Shown: piece by piece, positions 1 to 64,000 of the stretch
Layout: each line of letters opens with the position of its first letter
Numbering within the stretch: the first letter of the stretch is position 1
Origin: Mastigias papua
Lineage: Eukaryota; Cnidaria; Scyphozoa; Rhizostomeae; Mastigiidae
Assembly (NCBI GenBank): GCA_964019165.1
Contig: OZ025281.1
Coordinates: forward strand, 757,001 to 821,000
Length of the DNA stretch: 64,000 nt
Direction of reading: 5' to 3'
Notes under the pieces: model-generated
What the model was told of the DNA's origin: nothing
The model's database searches: none
The model's input: the letters and a program-made list of their open reading frames with translations, nothing else
Program-made: the position numbers and the translations under genes

Positions 1-175
1 CATTGGAGCAAGTTTACCATCTGACATTAAATTGGTAAAAAGCCAGGACTTAATGACTTATCAGCACTGTTTCAGTTGTACTTTTTCGAATTGAATATCA
101 AAGTCCTGTAATGCTGTTTTTGTCCATCTTGAGATTTGCAATGTCAAGTCCTGATATCTGATCCATACATCACCA
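1..175 (-). other. 3' flank / probable 3' UTR of CSE1L
   Basis: This is the sequence downstream of the CSE1L stop codon on the minus strand. No ORF with family resemblance and no AATAAA on the minus strand is visible, so the polyadenylation site probably lies outside the window. Confidence 0.5.
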
Positions 176-14193
<14,018 letters not shown>

Positions 14194-14470
14194 TACAATT
14201 CAGAAAATATATTTATGCACTTTCACTTACGATTGACACTTGAGTAATAGTAGTAGCTTCTAAATACTGAAAGGCGATCCTTAAAGTCCTCTGGAGTAAT
14301 ATACAGCTACCTCTAAGAGCAACTCGTGCTTTTTAATACACAAGTCGTGCTTTTTTCCTTACCGTGTTAAGGTAGGCCAGTTTCTACCTCCCGCCAAAAA
14401 CATGCGCAAATAGAGCTACCGCTGACCAGGAGAACTTCAATGACGTCATATATCATATATTGAGGATGCA
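14194..14470 (-). promoter_or_regulatory. Probable CSE1L promoter: E2F-, NRF-1- and CRE-like sites
   Basis: Upstream of the CSE1L ATG the minus strand carries TTTTTGGCGGGA (14389-14400), which matches the E2F consensus. Next to it is an NRF-1-like half site, TTTGCGCATG (14401-14410). A perfect palindromic CRE, TGACGTCA, lies at 14441-14448. This cluster is more GC-rich than its surroundings. Matches are by eye; that they act in transcription is inference, though E2F control would suit a proliferation-linked gene. Confidence 0.5.
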
Positions 14471-15497
14471 ATGTTGTCTCAAAACACATGAAGTGGTAAC
14501 AATTCCAATCTCATAACATAACCCAATGCCAAGAAATACATTTAACCTTTAACCTCTCAAGTCAAATTCTATGCAATAACGCTCAGCCATAGGCAAGAGC
14601 GATTAAAGAGAAATGAAAAAAGACTGAGGGCATTTGGTAAGACATGTCAAAACAATTTACTCTATACGAGAAGTCTTCACACTCTTTCCACACACTAATA
14701 TAATTTAATTGTAAAATGACCTTTCTATAAAAACATGTTTCGACGCTCTGATCTCTAGTTTATGATATTTTCGACGATGAAGCGCTCAGTAGAACTATGC
14801 TATAAACGTTTGAATGTTCAATAGAATAGCTTTATCAATGTGGTAAATTATTCAATTATTTGGAAAGAAGTCAAATAAGCTTTTCTAAAATCTGATTTTA
14901 AAATGAGACACAAACTTCTTTCGTGGAAAATAAGAAGCAAACAGTTTTTATTTACTCCTTAAAGTTTACAAGCATTCATCGCAATTAAATTTCATCTTAA
15001 CTAGTGCTATCAAAGTCATAATTTGCGATTGAAGTTATGATAATGAAATATGCAACTAATTCCTTCACTTATTTCATGATGTCTTCTTTATTTCATTCTA
15101 TCATTTAATAATTTTCATCTTTCACTTCCTAGAGATATGAAACCATGTAGTTTATCCAATTGTTTTATCAAGAGTTTACTTAAAGCAACTTAGTCCAAAA
15201 AACAAAATCGGTGAATATAGGCCTTTTCATTAAAACAACAGTAATTCGAAATTACTGACTTCTCTGCATTCAAAGTCTAATTGGATCTGTCATATTTATG
15301 AGGAAGTGAAAATTTACGAGCTAACCGTTAATGAACAGCCACTTCCTTTCACATTGATCACTAAAAGAGATCTCACAGCAAAAACACAAAAATTTGACGT
15401 TCATTTAGGGATAAACAAACAATTGATATAAAAAATAAAATCTGCTTATAAATTATATATATATTACTAGTGATTTTTTTAAAATCTGCAAAAGAAT
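14471..15497. other. Intergenic spacer, no gene seen
   Basis: AT-rich sequence between the upstream region of CSE1L and the stop codon of the next minus-strand gene. It should include that gene's 3' UTR. No conserved coding segment, RNA gene or clear repeat was found. Confidence 0.6.
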
Positions 15498-18400
15498 TTA
15501 CTCAGGGAATTTTTTCCGTTTTGACTTTTTAGTTTTTTCGAGTCTGACAGTTTCTAGTTCAAGTTGAGAGAGTTCTGATATCCTTGCCAAGTATGACTTG
15601 TCAGCTTTTGAAAGAGGGTCTGGATATTGTCCATCTGAAATCAAAACAAAACTTGCTTAACCGATCGACTATCGCTCAAAATGGCATGTTGGTATTTCAC
15701 CTTCATGGGCTACATGTCCTATCACATTAACTACCATGGCTCTGTATTACAAAGGATATATCCATAAGAAGTTTAAGCTAGATTATGTCAGGCATTTGGG
15801 CAAGTTAAAAAAATCCAAGATGGATTTGCTATTAGCAATTTCCTGCAGCATTTTTCCTCTTGAAAGAAGGGGGTTGAACTGCAAATAATTGTAGAATTAA
15901 TGTTTTTCTTACACGAAAACACAACAGACGAAGTATACATGAAATGAAAGAAGAAGGAATTAACCAAATTTTGCATATTCACATCGAAATAGGTATCAAG
16001 GAAAAAAGTGACGCAGAAGAATAAGGGTATCATATGCTATAAGATAAGCTTGCAATCCTTGAATGCTAGAAGAGAGAGGAATTGGAGTAAGGTTTAAATA
16101 TAACTACTCACGAAAAGACATCATGTTCGGTTTTCCTTTCGATCTGAGAAATAGTAAATAACAAATATTTATGTATATAGTTACGAGTAAATAAAATATA
16201 AATTATCGTTGCGGAAATACAGAACATTCTGCAACGTGAAATTTGAAACAGGTTTCTACACTCGTTAATAAGTAATTAGGCTTGATGATGATCAACTATG
16301 CTGAGAATTGTGATTATGGTGATTGATGAGTGATGAATATTCAATATCTATGTGAATCAATTATCATATCTGATCGCGATTAGTGACGACTGATGGTGAT
16401 TACAGATACCTGATCGCCTTGTAATGAGATAAACGCTATTTTCATAAAATTTAAGTTATAGAATGAACAGAAGGAAATGTTTATCAATCATTAATCACTG
16501 TCAGTCATGCAAAAGTTCCTGTTTTGCTTTCCACCATCAATTCTCGAGTTTTTCTGGTGATTCATTGATTTTCTTGAATACCGTATCAATCAGTTCGTTC
16601 TCGCATAGCAAAGGACTACCGTATTGCAATACACTAAATCAATTACCTTGGTTGATTCGCCGAAACAACTGATTTCTGGATATTCCCTTTTCTACTCAAT
16701 GGTTGTCCTTTTATAAATGGCTTTCTGCTCTCAAGGCTATCAGCTTTGTCAGGTCTATAGCTCATAATAGTTAACGGAGTTGATATCTCAACTGTAACAT
16801 CTTTCTTCACTTGGGAAGGGCCTTTGCAAGTCTGCTTAACTCTAGTCTGGGATTGGAGTAAGTTTGGCAGGGTATAGGCTGAACTTTCTGATAGCAATTT
16901 GCTGCTTGAATCACTGAAAGAAAGGAAGCACTTTTTGATGCCTACGTGTTGCAAGGTTACATATTCTGAAACTACTAAATATTAACAAATTGAAAGAATT
17001 AAAGTTAAAGAAGAAAATTGGATTCATGCCAATCGTACGTCTTCTTGACAAGTGGTTTGCTTGAGATTATATTTGCATCATAACAGGCTAGAGTGCCTAG
17101 TCGCTTACATTACGATATGGGATAGGAGACAAAAACTTCAACGAATAAGATGCTCTTACGGCAATAACTACAAAGGATAACAAATCTCTTCTACAAGCAC
17201 TTACACCTCAAGCCTTTACAGTTGATGCTCTTCGAAACATGGCTTCAAAACACTATAATCAACTTTAAACTTCCTAAACTAAACTCGTGTAAGCAAGACA
17301 ATTGATTTGGTATGGTTCCATTTTACATAACTGCCTTCTTGTTTTATTTCACCTAATTACCTCATAACTATCCTATACCTGCAACACTGAAACAGTTGGT
17401 AGAAGGCTATGTCTACCATGCAGTAAGTTCATAAGGAAACCCATACCCAAATACCAGACACCAAGGAACGCAATTAAGACACTTTTCGAAGCAGTGCTTG
17501 TGATTGAATAGGATAATTAAATACTGTATAAAATAAACCATCACCTTTGTTTCACACGAAGTAAATGAAAATGATGCGAAGATTGCCCAGGATGCTCAAC
17601 GGCAAAAACAATTTTACGATAAAAGCTGCCCATTACGACAAGCGATGAACAGATAACTAAGCAGCGTAAACTGCTGCCTGAATATTCATGTCGAGAATTT
17701 ATCGAGGATAGGAACATTAAAACTTAATTATGGTCTGAAAAATTGGAGTTAATGCGTTAGGATCAACAGATTTGTATTACCTGCAGCTGTGAATCAACTA
17801 AGTCAGGGCTGTTTACCTACCAAAATTGCTTCACTGATATAGAGGATTATACACTGACCATAAGTAATTTTAGCATCAGTTAAATCCTTCAATTTGAATA
17901 ATTTGAGAAGGTTTATCATACTGAATCCCATTCTCATCTACTCTTCTGTCAGAACAATTGTAGGATGGTTTAAAAATTCCATTGAAAATTAGTATCAATG
18001 ACTGATATACGATCAAATGTCAAACAAGGTATCACTTTTGTATGGAAACATTGAGCATGGTTCATTACCCCCAACATTTCAGAGTCCATTTTTAATCACA
18101 TTCTGAAAATTTGAAGCGTAGCGTTCAGGCTACAGTAGCAGATCCAGGGGGCTAGAGGCCATGGCCCCCCTAGGCAATAAGAATTCAGCATGGCTTTAAA
18201 CCCTCCCTGAGCCAACCTATGATGTAACCCAAATGCCCCCCTCACCTCAATGCTCCATGCTAGATCCGCCACTGCTTAGCAACAGTAATTTCTAAGGATC
18301 TATGTCTTCCACTTTTATCAACACAAGCAGTTAGGTTCTCTCTGGGGTTTAGCATGCGGAAGTGACAATTCTAAATCATATCTGCAGTGGCAGAAGGAAA

Positions 18401-19698
18401 ATCACAGCCAACTATAATCCTCCTATAATTTGTAATATATGAAAAGCTTGTAAACAAGTATCTGAGTTCAGAACAGGCCAGCAGATTGATGAAGTTCCAT
18501 TCACCAATCACAACTTTATGGTCAGGGAGCAGTCATTATTTATCGCCGGGGTGGGGACTGAAGAGAAAGTGTTTTGTGCCCTCAAAAAAATTTTACCCCA
18601 CCATTTGAGTAAGTCAAATTTTCTTTACCCCACCGAAGGAAAATAGTAAAACCAACGGTGCATTTATGCTTAAGTATGGTATATGTCTTTACACTACCCC
18701 TGTGGTCAAAAATTATCCTTCTACCCCAGCCAACACAGCTCATTTTTTTCAGTTACCACACCATTTTATCTTCAGTCCCCACCCCAGTCATAGATAATGA
18801 CCGCTCCCTAAGTTTACTTGTTGTTATAAGGAAGTGAATAAAACACTGAACTAATATACCAATCATGTATAGCAGATAAAGAAGACTTCTAGCAAATGAC
18901 AAATTCATGCATATAACAAGGAATTTATTTGTGAGGGGCTGCTGTTAGTTGTGGAGTTTACTGTTTACTTACTTTGTTGGGTTTCCATGTTTGTATCTTA
19001 ATAATATAGTTCTCGTCTCATTCATAATGACATTTCCTTCAAACACAAGAATAAACATATTAAAGATGAAAGTCACATAAAACTAACTCAAATATTGCAG
19101 AACAACTAAATCAGTAAATTAGAGAGAATAACAAAAAGGAAAGTACGAATCAATAGGATCACGTTTGCTGCAAAATACGAAGAAGAACAAGGAAATATCC
19201 CAGCCTAAAAAGTAGAAAGGCTACCCAGAATAATATCTGCTATGTATGATGACAAAGATTGCCAAGCTAACAATAGTAGCGATGGTAAACAACAACAGGT
19301 AACTGGTAATCACACCTCAGGAGCAACCCAGTTATGTCGATGCAAGATGAAAGATCAATTTGAGAGTCAAAGATCGGTAAATTCAAACTGCAATTAAACG
19401 TTAACCATAACTTGTTTTCAATTTTGACAACAGTCTCAATGTCGCCAACTTTCGCTTCCCAGACTGTAAGTTTACCTGGCTGCCTTGAGTTACCAATGAA
19501 CTGTGCACAACAACTGGTTATATGGGTGACAGGTTTAATAGCATCAAGGGAACCATTTCATGTGATAATTAGGTACTCACGATTGACTGCTTCTTGCAAA
19601 CGTTCCTGTGCATCAGTTTTCGGGATGACATCGGCGCTGAAGCGGAGAAACGAGATTCCTGTGGTATCCGGTTGCATACAGCGACTTTTCAAGCGCAT
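15498..19698 (-). CDS. Uncharacterised basic protein, about 205 residues, five exons
   Basis: Exons (high to low): 19698-19581, 19036-18973, 16913-16647, 16143-16112, 15634-15498. They total 618 nt with every splice phase compatible and consensus GT-AG borders, ending at a TAA. The predicted product starts MRLKSRCMQPD. It has a segment with FLRFSADVIPKTDAQERL, a Ser/Gln/Lys-rich middle that looks disordered, then KGKPNMMSFHGQYPDPLSK. It ends in an amphipathic, charged tail containing ARISELSQLELETVRLEK followed by a Lys-rich end. No signal peptide or membrane segment. I do not recognise the family. The start is chosen because an in-frame TAA lies just upstream; an additional 5' exon joined at an AG near 19718 cannot be excluded. 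A weak RFX X-box-like site upstream hints at a ciliary role, but that is speculative. Confidence 0.65.
18133..18274. mobile_element. hAT-like MITE (142 bp)
   Basis: It begins CAGTAGCAGATCCAGG and ends, reverse-complemented, CAGTGGCGGATCTAGC. These are imperfect inverted termini of the CAG-GGCGGATC type common in non-autonomous hAT elements. Poly-G/C tracts flank a short centre. The 8-bp flanks (TCAGGCTA, CTTAGCAA) are not a clean duplication, so the insertion may be old. It lies in the long intron of the uncharacterised gene. Confidence 0.6.
18524..18809. mobile_element. MITE with ~45-bp terminal inverted repeats
   Basis: The left end AGGGAGCAGTCATTAT matches the reverse complement of the right end, AGGGAGCGGTCATTAT. 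The similarity continues through a GGGGTGGGGACTGAAGA block on both sides. The element is about 286 bp and non-coding, with CCCCAC-rich internal segments. It lies 250 bp from the hAT-like element in the same intron. Superfamily not determined. Confidence 0.7.
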
Positions 19699-20897
19699 CC
19701 ACAAATAACTCAATTCCGTTCTGAAATCTGATCTGACTTACTTGTGAGTCGGAAGGTGGTCTCCCTCGTTAAACATACTCCTAGATAAGACAGTCATCGC
19801 CCGCAGTATCCACGATGCAAATTATCTTCCCCACATCTTGGTTGACAGTTCGAAATAGTTGAGTATATGGGTCGCCGAAATGCTATTTTTGTGACTAAAG
19901 AATTACGCAAGCTGTGTTATTGTTGTGGCTTCAAATAGCCATTTTTTCTATTCAACGAAGTCAACAAAGGAGTCCGTTGCTATGACTACAGAGCCTCTTT
20001 TTCGACTATCAATCTCCTTATCAAAATAAGTACTTTGCTGCATTGCTCTGCTGCCACCAGGAGTGTTGTTTTTATGTAACTTTGCAATTTCACAGTAAGA
20101 GGCTTTCTGCAAAGAGGCACAATTCTGATTTTGCATTGAGTTAAGATAACCAAGCGAGATAGGTTATAACGAAATCTATTGAATTTCAAATAATGTAGCT
20201 TCAATAATTCAAAATGTCTGGTCTTGCAAAAGAATGCACGAGTAACAAAAAAACCGCATTTCACATTAAATGCTTAAAGATAAAGAACTTCCAGAACAAG
20301 GACGGTAGAGAAATATGCCTGGTTGAGAATACATGATTTATGTATAGTTTCGTGGCAGCTTTGGTTCAAATTATCAATAATTAATAAATATGAAACGCCA
20401 ATAGATAAGGAAGAGAATTTCGAACTGCATTAAGAGCGAATTTCTTATCCTACTTCTGTCACAAAAAGCTTCTTTCTCACTCTAATTAAAAGGCAATTTG
20501 GACAGAGCAAGTCGATATTCTAGTTAAGAGAGGCTGGATGCTTTACTGAATCGCAAAAGAATGCACCAATATATGGTAAATAATGAAGGTGAAGAGAGGA
20601 AAGAACTACAGAGATGATATCTGAAAGCCTCGCCGCTACAATTCTTTGTATGAAAACGTAAACCTGTGAATATAAACAATTATTTAGTTGACCATAAAAG
20701 AAGTTAAATTTTCTACCCTAAGGTTTCTTCAACTATATATAGTAAAGTTAATAAAGTTTCACAAGAATGCTGATTCACTTGAAAACTTAACTTTATGTCC
20801 AATAGAGTCGCATTTGTAAATTGCATACTGGATGTCGGTTAACAAGGGATGTAGCATCAGGAAGCAATGGTGGCATTCCTAACAAATGCCTCTTCAT
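19699..20897. other. Spacer between UCKL1 and the uncharacterised gene
   Basis: Contains the 3' UTR of UCKL1 and the 5' flank of the 205-residue gene. No other conserved coding exon or RNA gene is recognisable. The short ORFs here lack family resemblance. Confidence 0.55.
19976..19989 (-). promoter_or_regulatory. X-box-like (RFX) motif
   Basis: The minus strand reads GTAGTCATAGCAAC. Against the RFX X-box consensus (GTNRCC, 0-3 nt spacer, RGYAAC) the right half is exact and the left half has one mismatch. It lies about 280 bp upstream of the uncharacterised gene's ATG. Chance occurrence is quite possible. Confidence 0.2.
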
Positions 20898-31204
<10,307 letters not shown>

Positions 31205-31300
31205 TCCTGAAATCTCACTCTCTACACTATATTTCTTGCAAACCCCATCATCCTAGAAACTCACACGGTCTGCCGCCATTATCGAACATAGTCCATCAAC
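31205..31300 (-). promoter_or_regulatory. UCKL1 5' flank with YY1-like element
   Basis: The minus strand has ATAATGGCGGCA at about 31270-31281, a close match to the YY1/initiator element AANATGGCGGC. It is 65-80 bp upstream of the UCKL1 start codon, where such sites often mark the transcription start. No TATA box is obvious. Functional role is inferred. Confidence 0.4.
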
Positions 31301-31744
31301 AACAGCAGCAACAATTTTTAGCTCGTTGTCAGTCATTGTTGTCAGTGCTCGTGCTACGCAGAGGGTTTTTAGCATCAGAGGGGCAAATTACTTCCATATA
31401 CGATTAGAGATTGGGGTACCTCCTTTCCCACCCGCCTGTATCTCCCTAGTTCTGCCACTAGGTACTTATTTGTTGCCGGGGTACAATACTCGCCAAATGT
31501 CCTAAGAGCAATTATAAAAACTGATAAAGAACTACATTCCCCTACATATTGTCATCGTTGCAACATACACGCGATTCCCTTCCCCACAGAACAATGCTTT
31601 TTCGTCGATGGGACACTTGAAGTTGGCATGCACGTGAAATTTCAAAAACCAACATTGTTTGAGGGGAGGAGGGGGGTGACAGTTCATTGCAGAATACAAA
31701 AAGTACAAAGAGTCCCATGGCTTTTGGCGACTACTGTAGGTGTA

Positions 31745-31807
31745 CAGTCAGCGATCACATGGAACCACCGACCTTTAGTCGAAGGCTTTACCCACTCAGT
31801 TGCTCGT
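31745..31807 (-). repeat. tRNA-derived SINE-like segment
   Basis: The minus strand reads like a degenerate tRNA. A box-A-like stretch, CTGAGTGGGTAAAGCC, lies 30 nt from a box-B-like stretch, GGTCGGTGGTTCCATG. Box B deviates from GGTTCGAATCC, so this is not a functional tRNA gene. A tRNA-derived SINE head or tRNA pseudogene fits best. Confidence 0.45.
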
Positions 31808-33115
31808 TCACAATCGGACAAAGGAACAGTTTTCTACATTGAGATCAAATAGAAATGGAACAACCATTTGAAAAGAAAAAGAAAATTCGGTAACCTCGAA
31901 AAGTATTATAAATAGAATCTACAAAAGAATTTACCAACTACATGTTAATTAAAATATAAAATGAGAAATTTTTGTGTATCAAACAATATGAGAAAAATAC
32001 AAATTCTAAACATCATTAAGACCAAAATTGCGTGTTTTAAACTTCAAAAACTGGCGCTATTAGTCCATTCTTTGCAGAAGGTCATAAAACTAAAGTTAAG
32101 CTACATTGCTACAAACAATTACATAAGCTGCCTCTAGTTAAAATAAATTCTAAAAAGTGAGCCCAAAATGTTAAATACATTTCAATAATTTTACAAACAT
32201 TAAATGATTTCTAACTCCATGAAAAAGGGGATAATTATAGGATAAAACAGAGGGGGGAACAGAAGCAAGATTTAATTGAAAATGCGTGTTAGAGCCAAGA
32301 AATTCAGTAGACATGAAGTTGACAATGATCTTTGGAATACAAATTACAAATTACAAATAAATCGCTTAACATAGCGCATTTTTGATATAACATCTTCAAG
32401 TGCGCTTCACAGCACCTCGTGAATCTTCTGAAAAGCAATGTCTGATGTGCAGTGTGAAGTTAAAGAGATCAAAGGAGTAAATTGGCTGATTGAATTTGTT
32501 AATTAGTAAAATGCAAGGTTGGGCATTTAAATACAATAATAAGATTTAAAGAGAAATATTCAACCAAGGAAATTAAAATGAACATCAGAAATATTAACAC
32601 CGATACGCAGAGCAATCCGAGCCTACAGCTAGAGAGTCACTTTAAAACGAGGCAGAATTGACAACCAATTGACTATCACTATGGGTGTTAATTCCTTTGA
32701 GTAATTCCACGTGATGTTAGATGACGTAGAGGGAAAGGTCGAGGCATGTTTGATTATTTGGAAAGTTCACGTGAAACGAAGTATATCCAATAAATTTAAT
32801 GGGTAATACTAAGATTTGCTACAGAAAAAAGTTGAAAGTAAATTATGTTAATTCGATAAATACACAAATGGGACGTTTCAAGTTCGGTATACCCACAAAA
32901 TATTCCGGAAAAACTATCCACAGCATTCTACCCAGGCAGTTTTTGGGAACGAGCTGAAAAGATTTTAAAGGCCTGCTCTAAATTGAAAGATGATCATACG
33001 TCAATCATTCGAATGCATCAAAAGTAAGCTTCTCAACAGTCTTAGGAATGAAATTATAAGGAGGTAATTCACACCTTATCAAAAGCAAGATGGATAGTTG
33101 AATATTTCGACTGAT

Positions 33116-33121
33116 TTTATT
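33116..33121 (-). terminator. Candidate polyadenylation signal of the ferlin gene
   Basis: AATAAA on the minus strand, about 485 nt after the ferlin stop codon. It is the clearest canonical hexamer I noticed in the 3' flank. Confidence 0.3.
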
Positions 33122-33603
33122 CATATCTTGAAATATGCATAAATCATATAACGGTTCAATCACAACATAACGATTCTCAGTAAGCCTAATATCTCTCTAA
33201 TAGTGTGCCTCATAAGTTGTTCAACTGTTGCAGAATACAGTTGCAGAATTTTGCAGCTGTCAAACTCTTGCAGCATGTGAGTAAGTATACCTCTCATTTA
33301 TCAATCAAAGGGGCAAAAGTAACATTTAACTGAAGGTAAGGTGAGGGTAACCATCCAATTTAATCTAAAGCTCTTCAAGTTCACCAACAACACGCTAACA
33401 GTGAAGACTTCAAAAGGATCAGAGCTGCAAATCTTGCTCTCATTTTGCGCTCAAAAACTGCAAAAACACAGTATTTAACTCAAAAATCCAAAAATTAACT
33501 ACATACAATACTCCTACTGGATGTAAATAAGGTGACGATGTCACAATGAGAATTTCTATAATTTCTACCGATACATGATTTCAACTTCAGTCGGCTATTG
33601 CTT

Positions 33604-63516
<29,913 letters not shown>

Positions 63517-64000
63517 CTAGGGGAGATATGGAAATAATGAGCATAGTGAAAATAGTCACATGGCTCACAAATATATGAATTGATTCTCTAAATGGTTATG
63601 GGTAGTAACATGTAAGAGACATTACAGCTCAATAACAGTTGTAATATTTTGGGTCAGATTTTTAGCCATTGCCAAATTACTTTTCAAATAAACTCACAAG
63701 CTTTTAAACCCAACATGGTTACACCTTTGCTTCACAACATCTGGTATTTTACCCCTACTTGTTGTTTTGCCTACTGCTAGTTTATGACCGTAACAGACAT
63801 TACATCAGATCAAGATCATATTATCACTACATAGGATAATCATTAAGATGAAAATTATGAAAGTAAATAAATTTACAACAGAAATGGCCAATATAATTTT
63901 CTTGCACATACAGAGGAGGCAATGGCCACGCCCATTATCAATCCGCATCCGACCTGGAAAAGGTTGACAGTGCCCGAAAGCTCCATGACGTACATGGTGT
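63517..64000. other. Ferlin 5' intron; ambiguous coding-like patch at the window edge
   Basis: No ferlin first exon is seen. At 63912-64000 the base composition turns GC-richer. On the plus strand a pyrimidine-rich acceptor (TTCTTGCACATACAG) precedes an open frame with ATG at 63922 (MATPIINPHPTWKRLTVPES). On the minus strand a frame with MELSGTVNLF ends at a GTATGT donor, but its phase cannot join the next ferlin exon without a stop. It may be an exon of a neighbouring gene; strand unresolved. Confidence 0.25.

Larger units (their letters stand above)
31301..33603. other. Spacer between UCKL1 and the ferlin 3' end
   Basis: No conserved coding segment is recognisable. It holds a tRNA-like SINE-type segment (31745-31807), two G-rich patches, and on the right the probable ferlin 3' UTR, with a minus-strand AATAAA at 33116-33121. 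Confidence 0.6.

Noticed and set aside
19412..19708. 98-residue plus-strand ORF opposite the first exon of the uncharacterised gene
   Set aside because: It is the antisense shadow of the better-supported minus-strand exon, whose phases join four further exons.

Overview
The window is intron-rich, AT-rich nuclear DNA from an animal. All three recognisable housekeeping or membrane-traffic genes are split into many small exons with GT-AG (twice GC-AG) junctions, and the introns carry long microsatellites and MITE-like elements. A single-exon rhodopsin-type GPCR nested in an intron, together with dense conserved exon structure, fits a non-vertebrate marine animal. A cnidarian is my best guess, but no species can be read from the sequence.

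Layout. The four large genes all lie on the minus strand, head to tail. (1) 176-14193: exportin-2/CAS (CSE1L), 31 coding exons that join in frame to 975 residues. (2) 15498-19698: a five-exon gene for a basic protein of about 205 residues that I do not recognise. (3) 20898-31204: uridine-cytidine kinase-like 1 (UCKL1), 18 exons, 517 residues, including a 17-nt microexon and one GC-AG intron. (4) 33604-63516 and beyond the right edge: a type-II (otoferlin-like) ferlin, 52 visible exons coding about 1846 residues. Only the first few dozen residues of its first C2 domain are missing. The one plus-strand gene I accept is a 7TM receptor at 43537-44328, inside the large ferlin intron between the exons at 44703-44891 and 42155-42289.

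The exon models were built by hand from protein similarity, splice sites and phase. For each gene the exon lengths add up to an intact frame, which is the main check available here. The genes do not form a pathway: nuclear transport receptor recycling, pyrimidine salvage, Ca2+-regulated membrane fusion and a receptor. Their shared orientation is probably incidental.

Non-coding highlights are a hammerhead-ribozyme-like core embedded in TA repeats (51785-51846), a ~190-bp near-perfect foldback in a UCKL1 intron (30652-30843), and a pogo/Tigger-type MITE with TA target duplication and internal 16-bp repeats (49168-49392). There are also several other terminal-inverted-repeat elements, a tRNA-derived SINE-like segment, and many microsatellites, some very close to splice sites.
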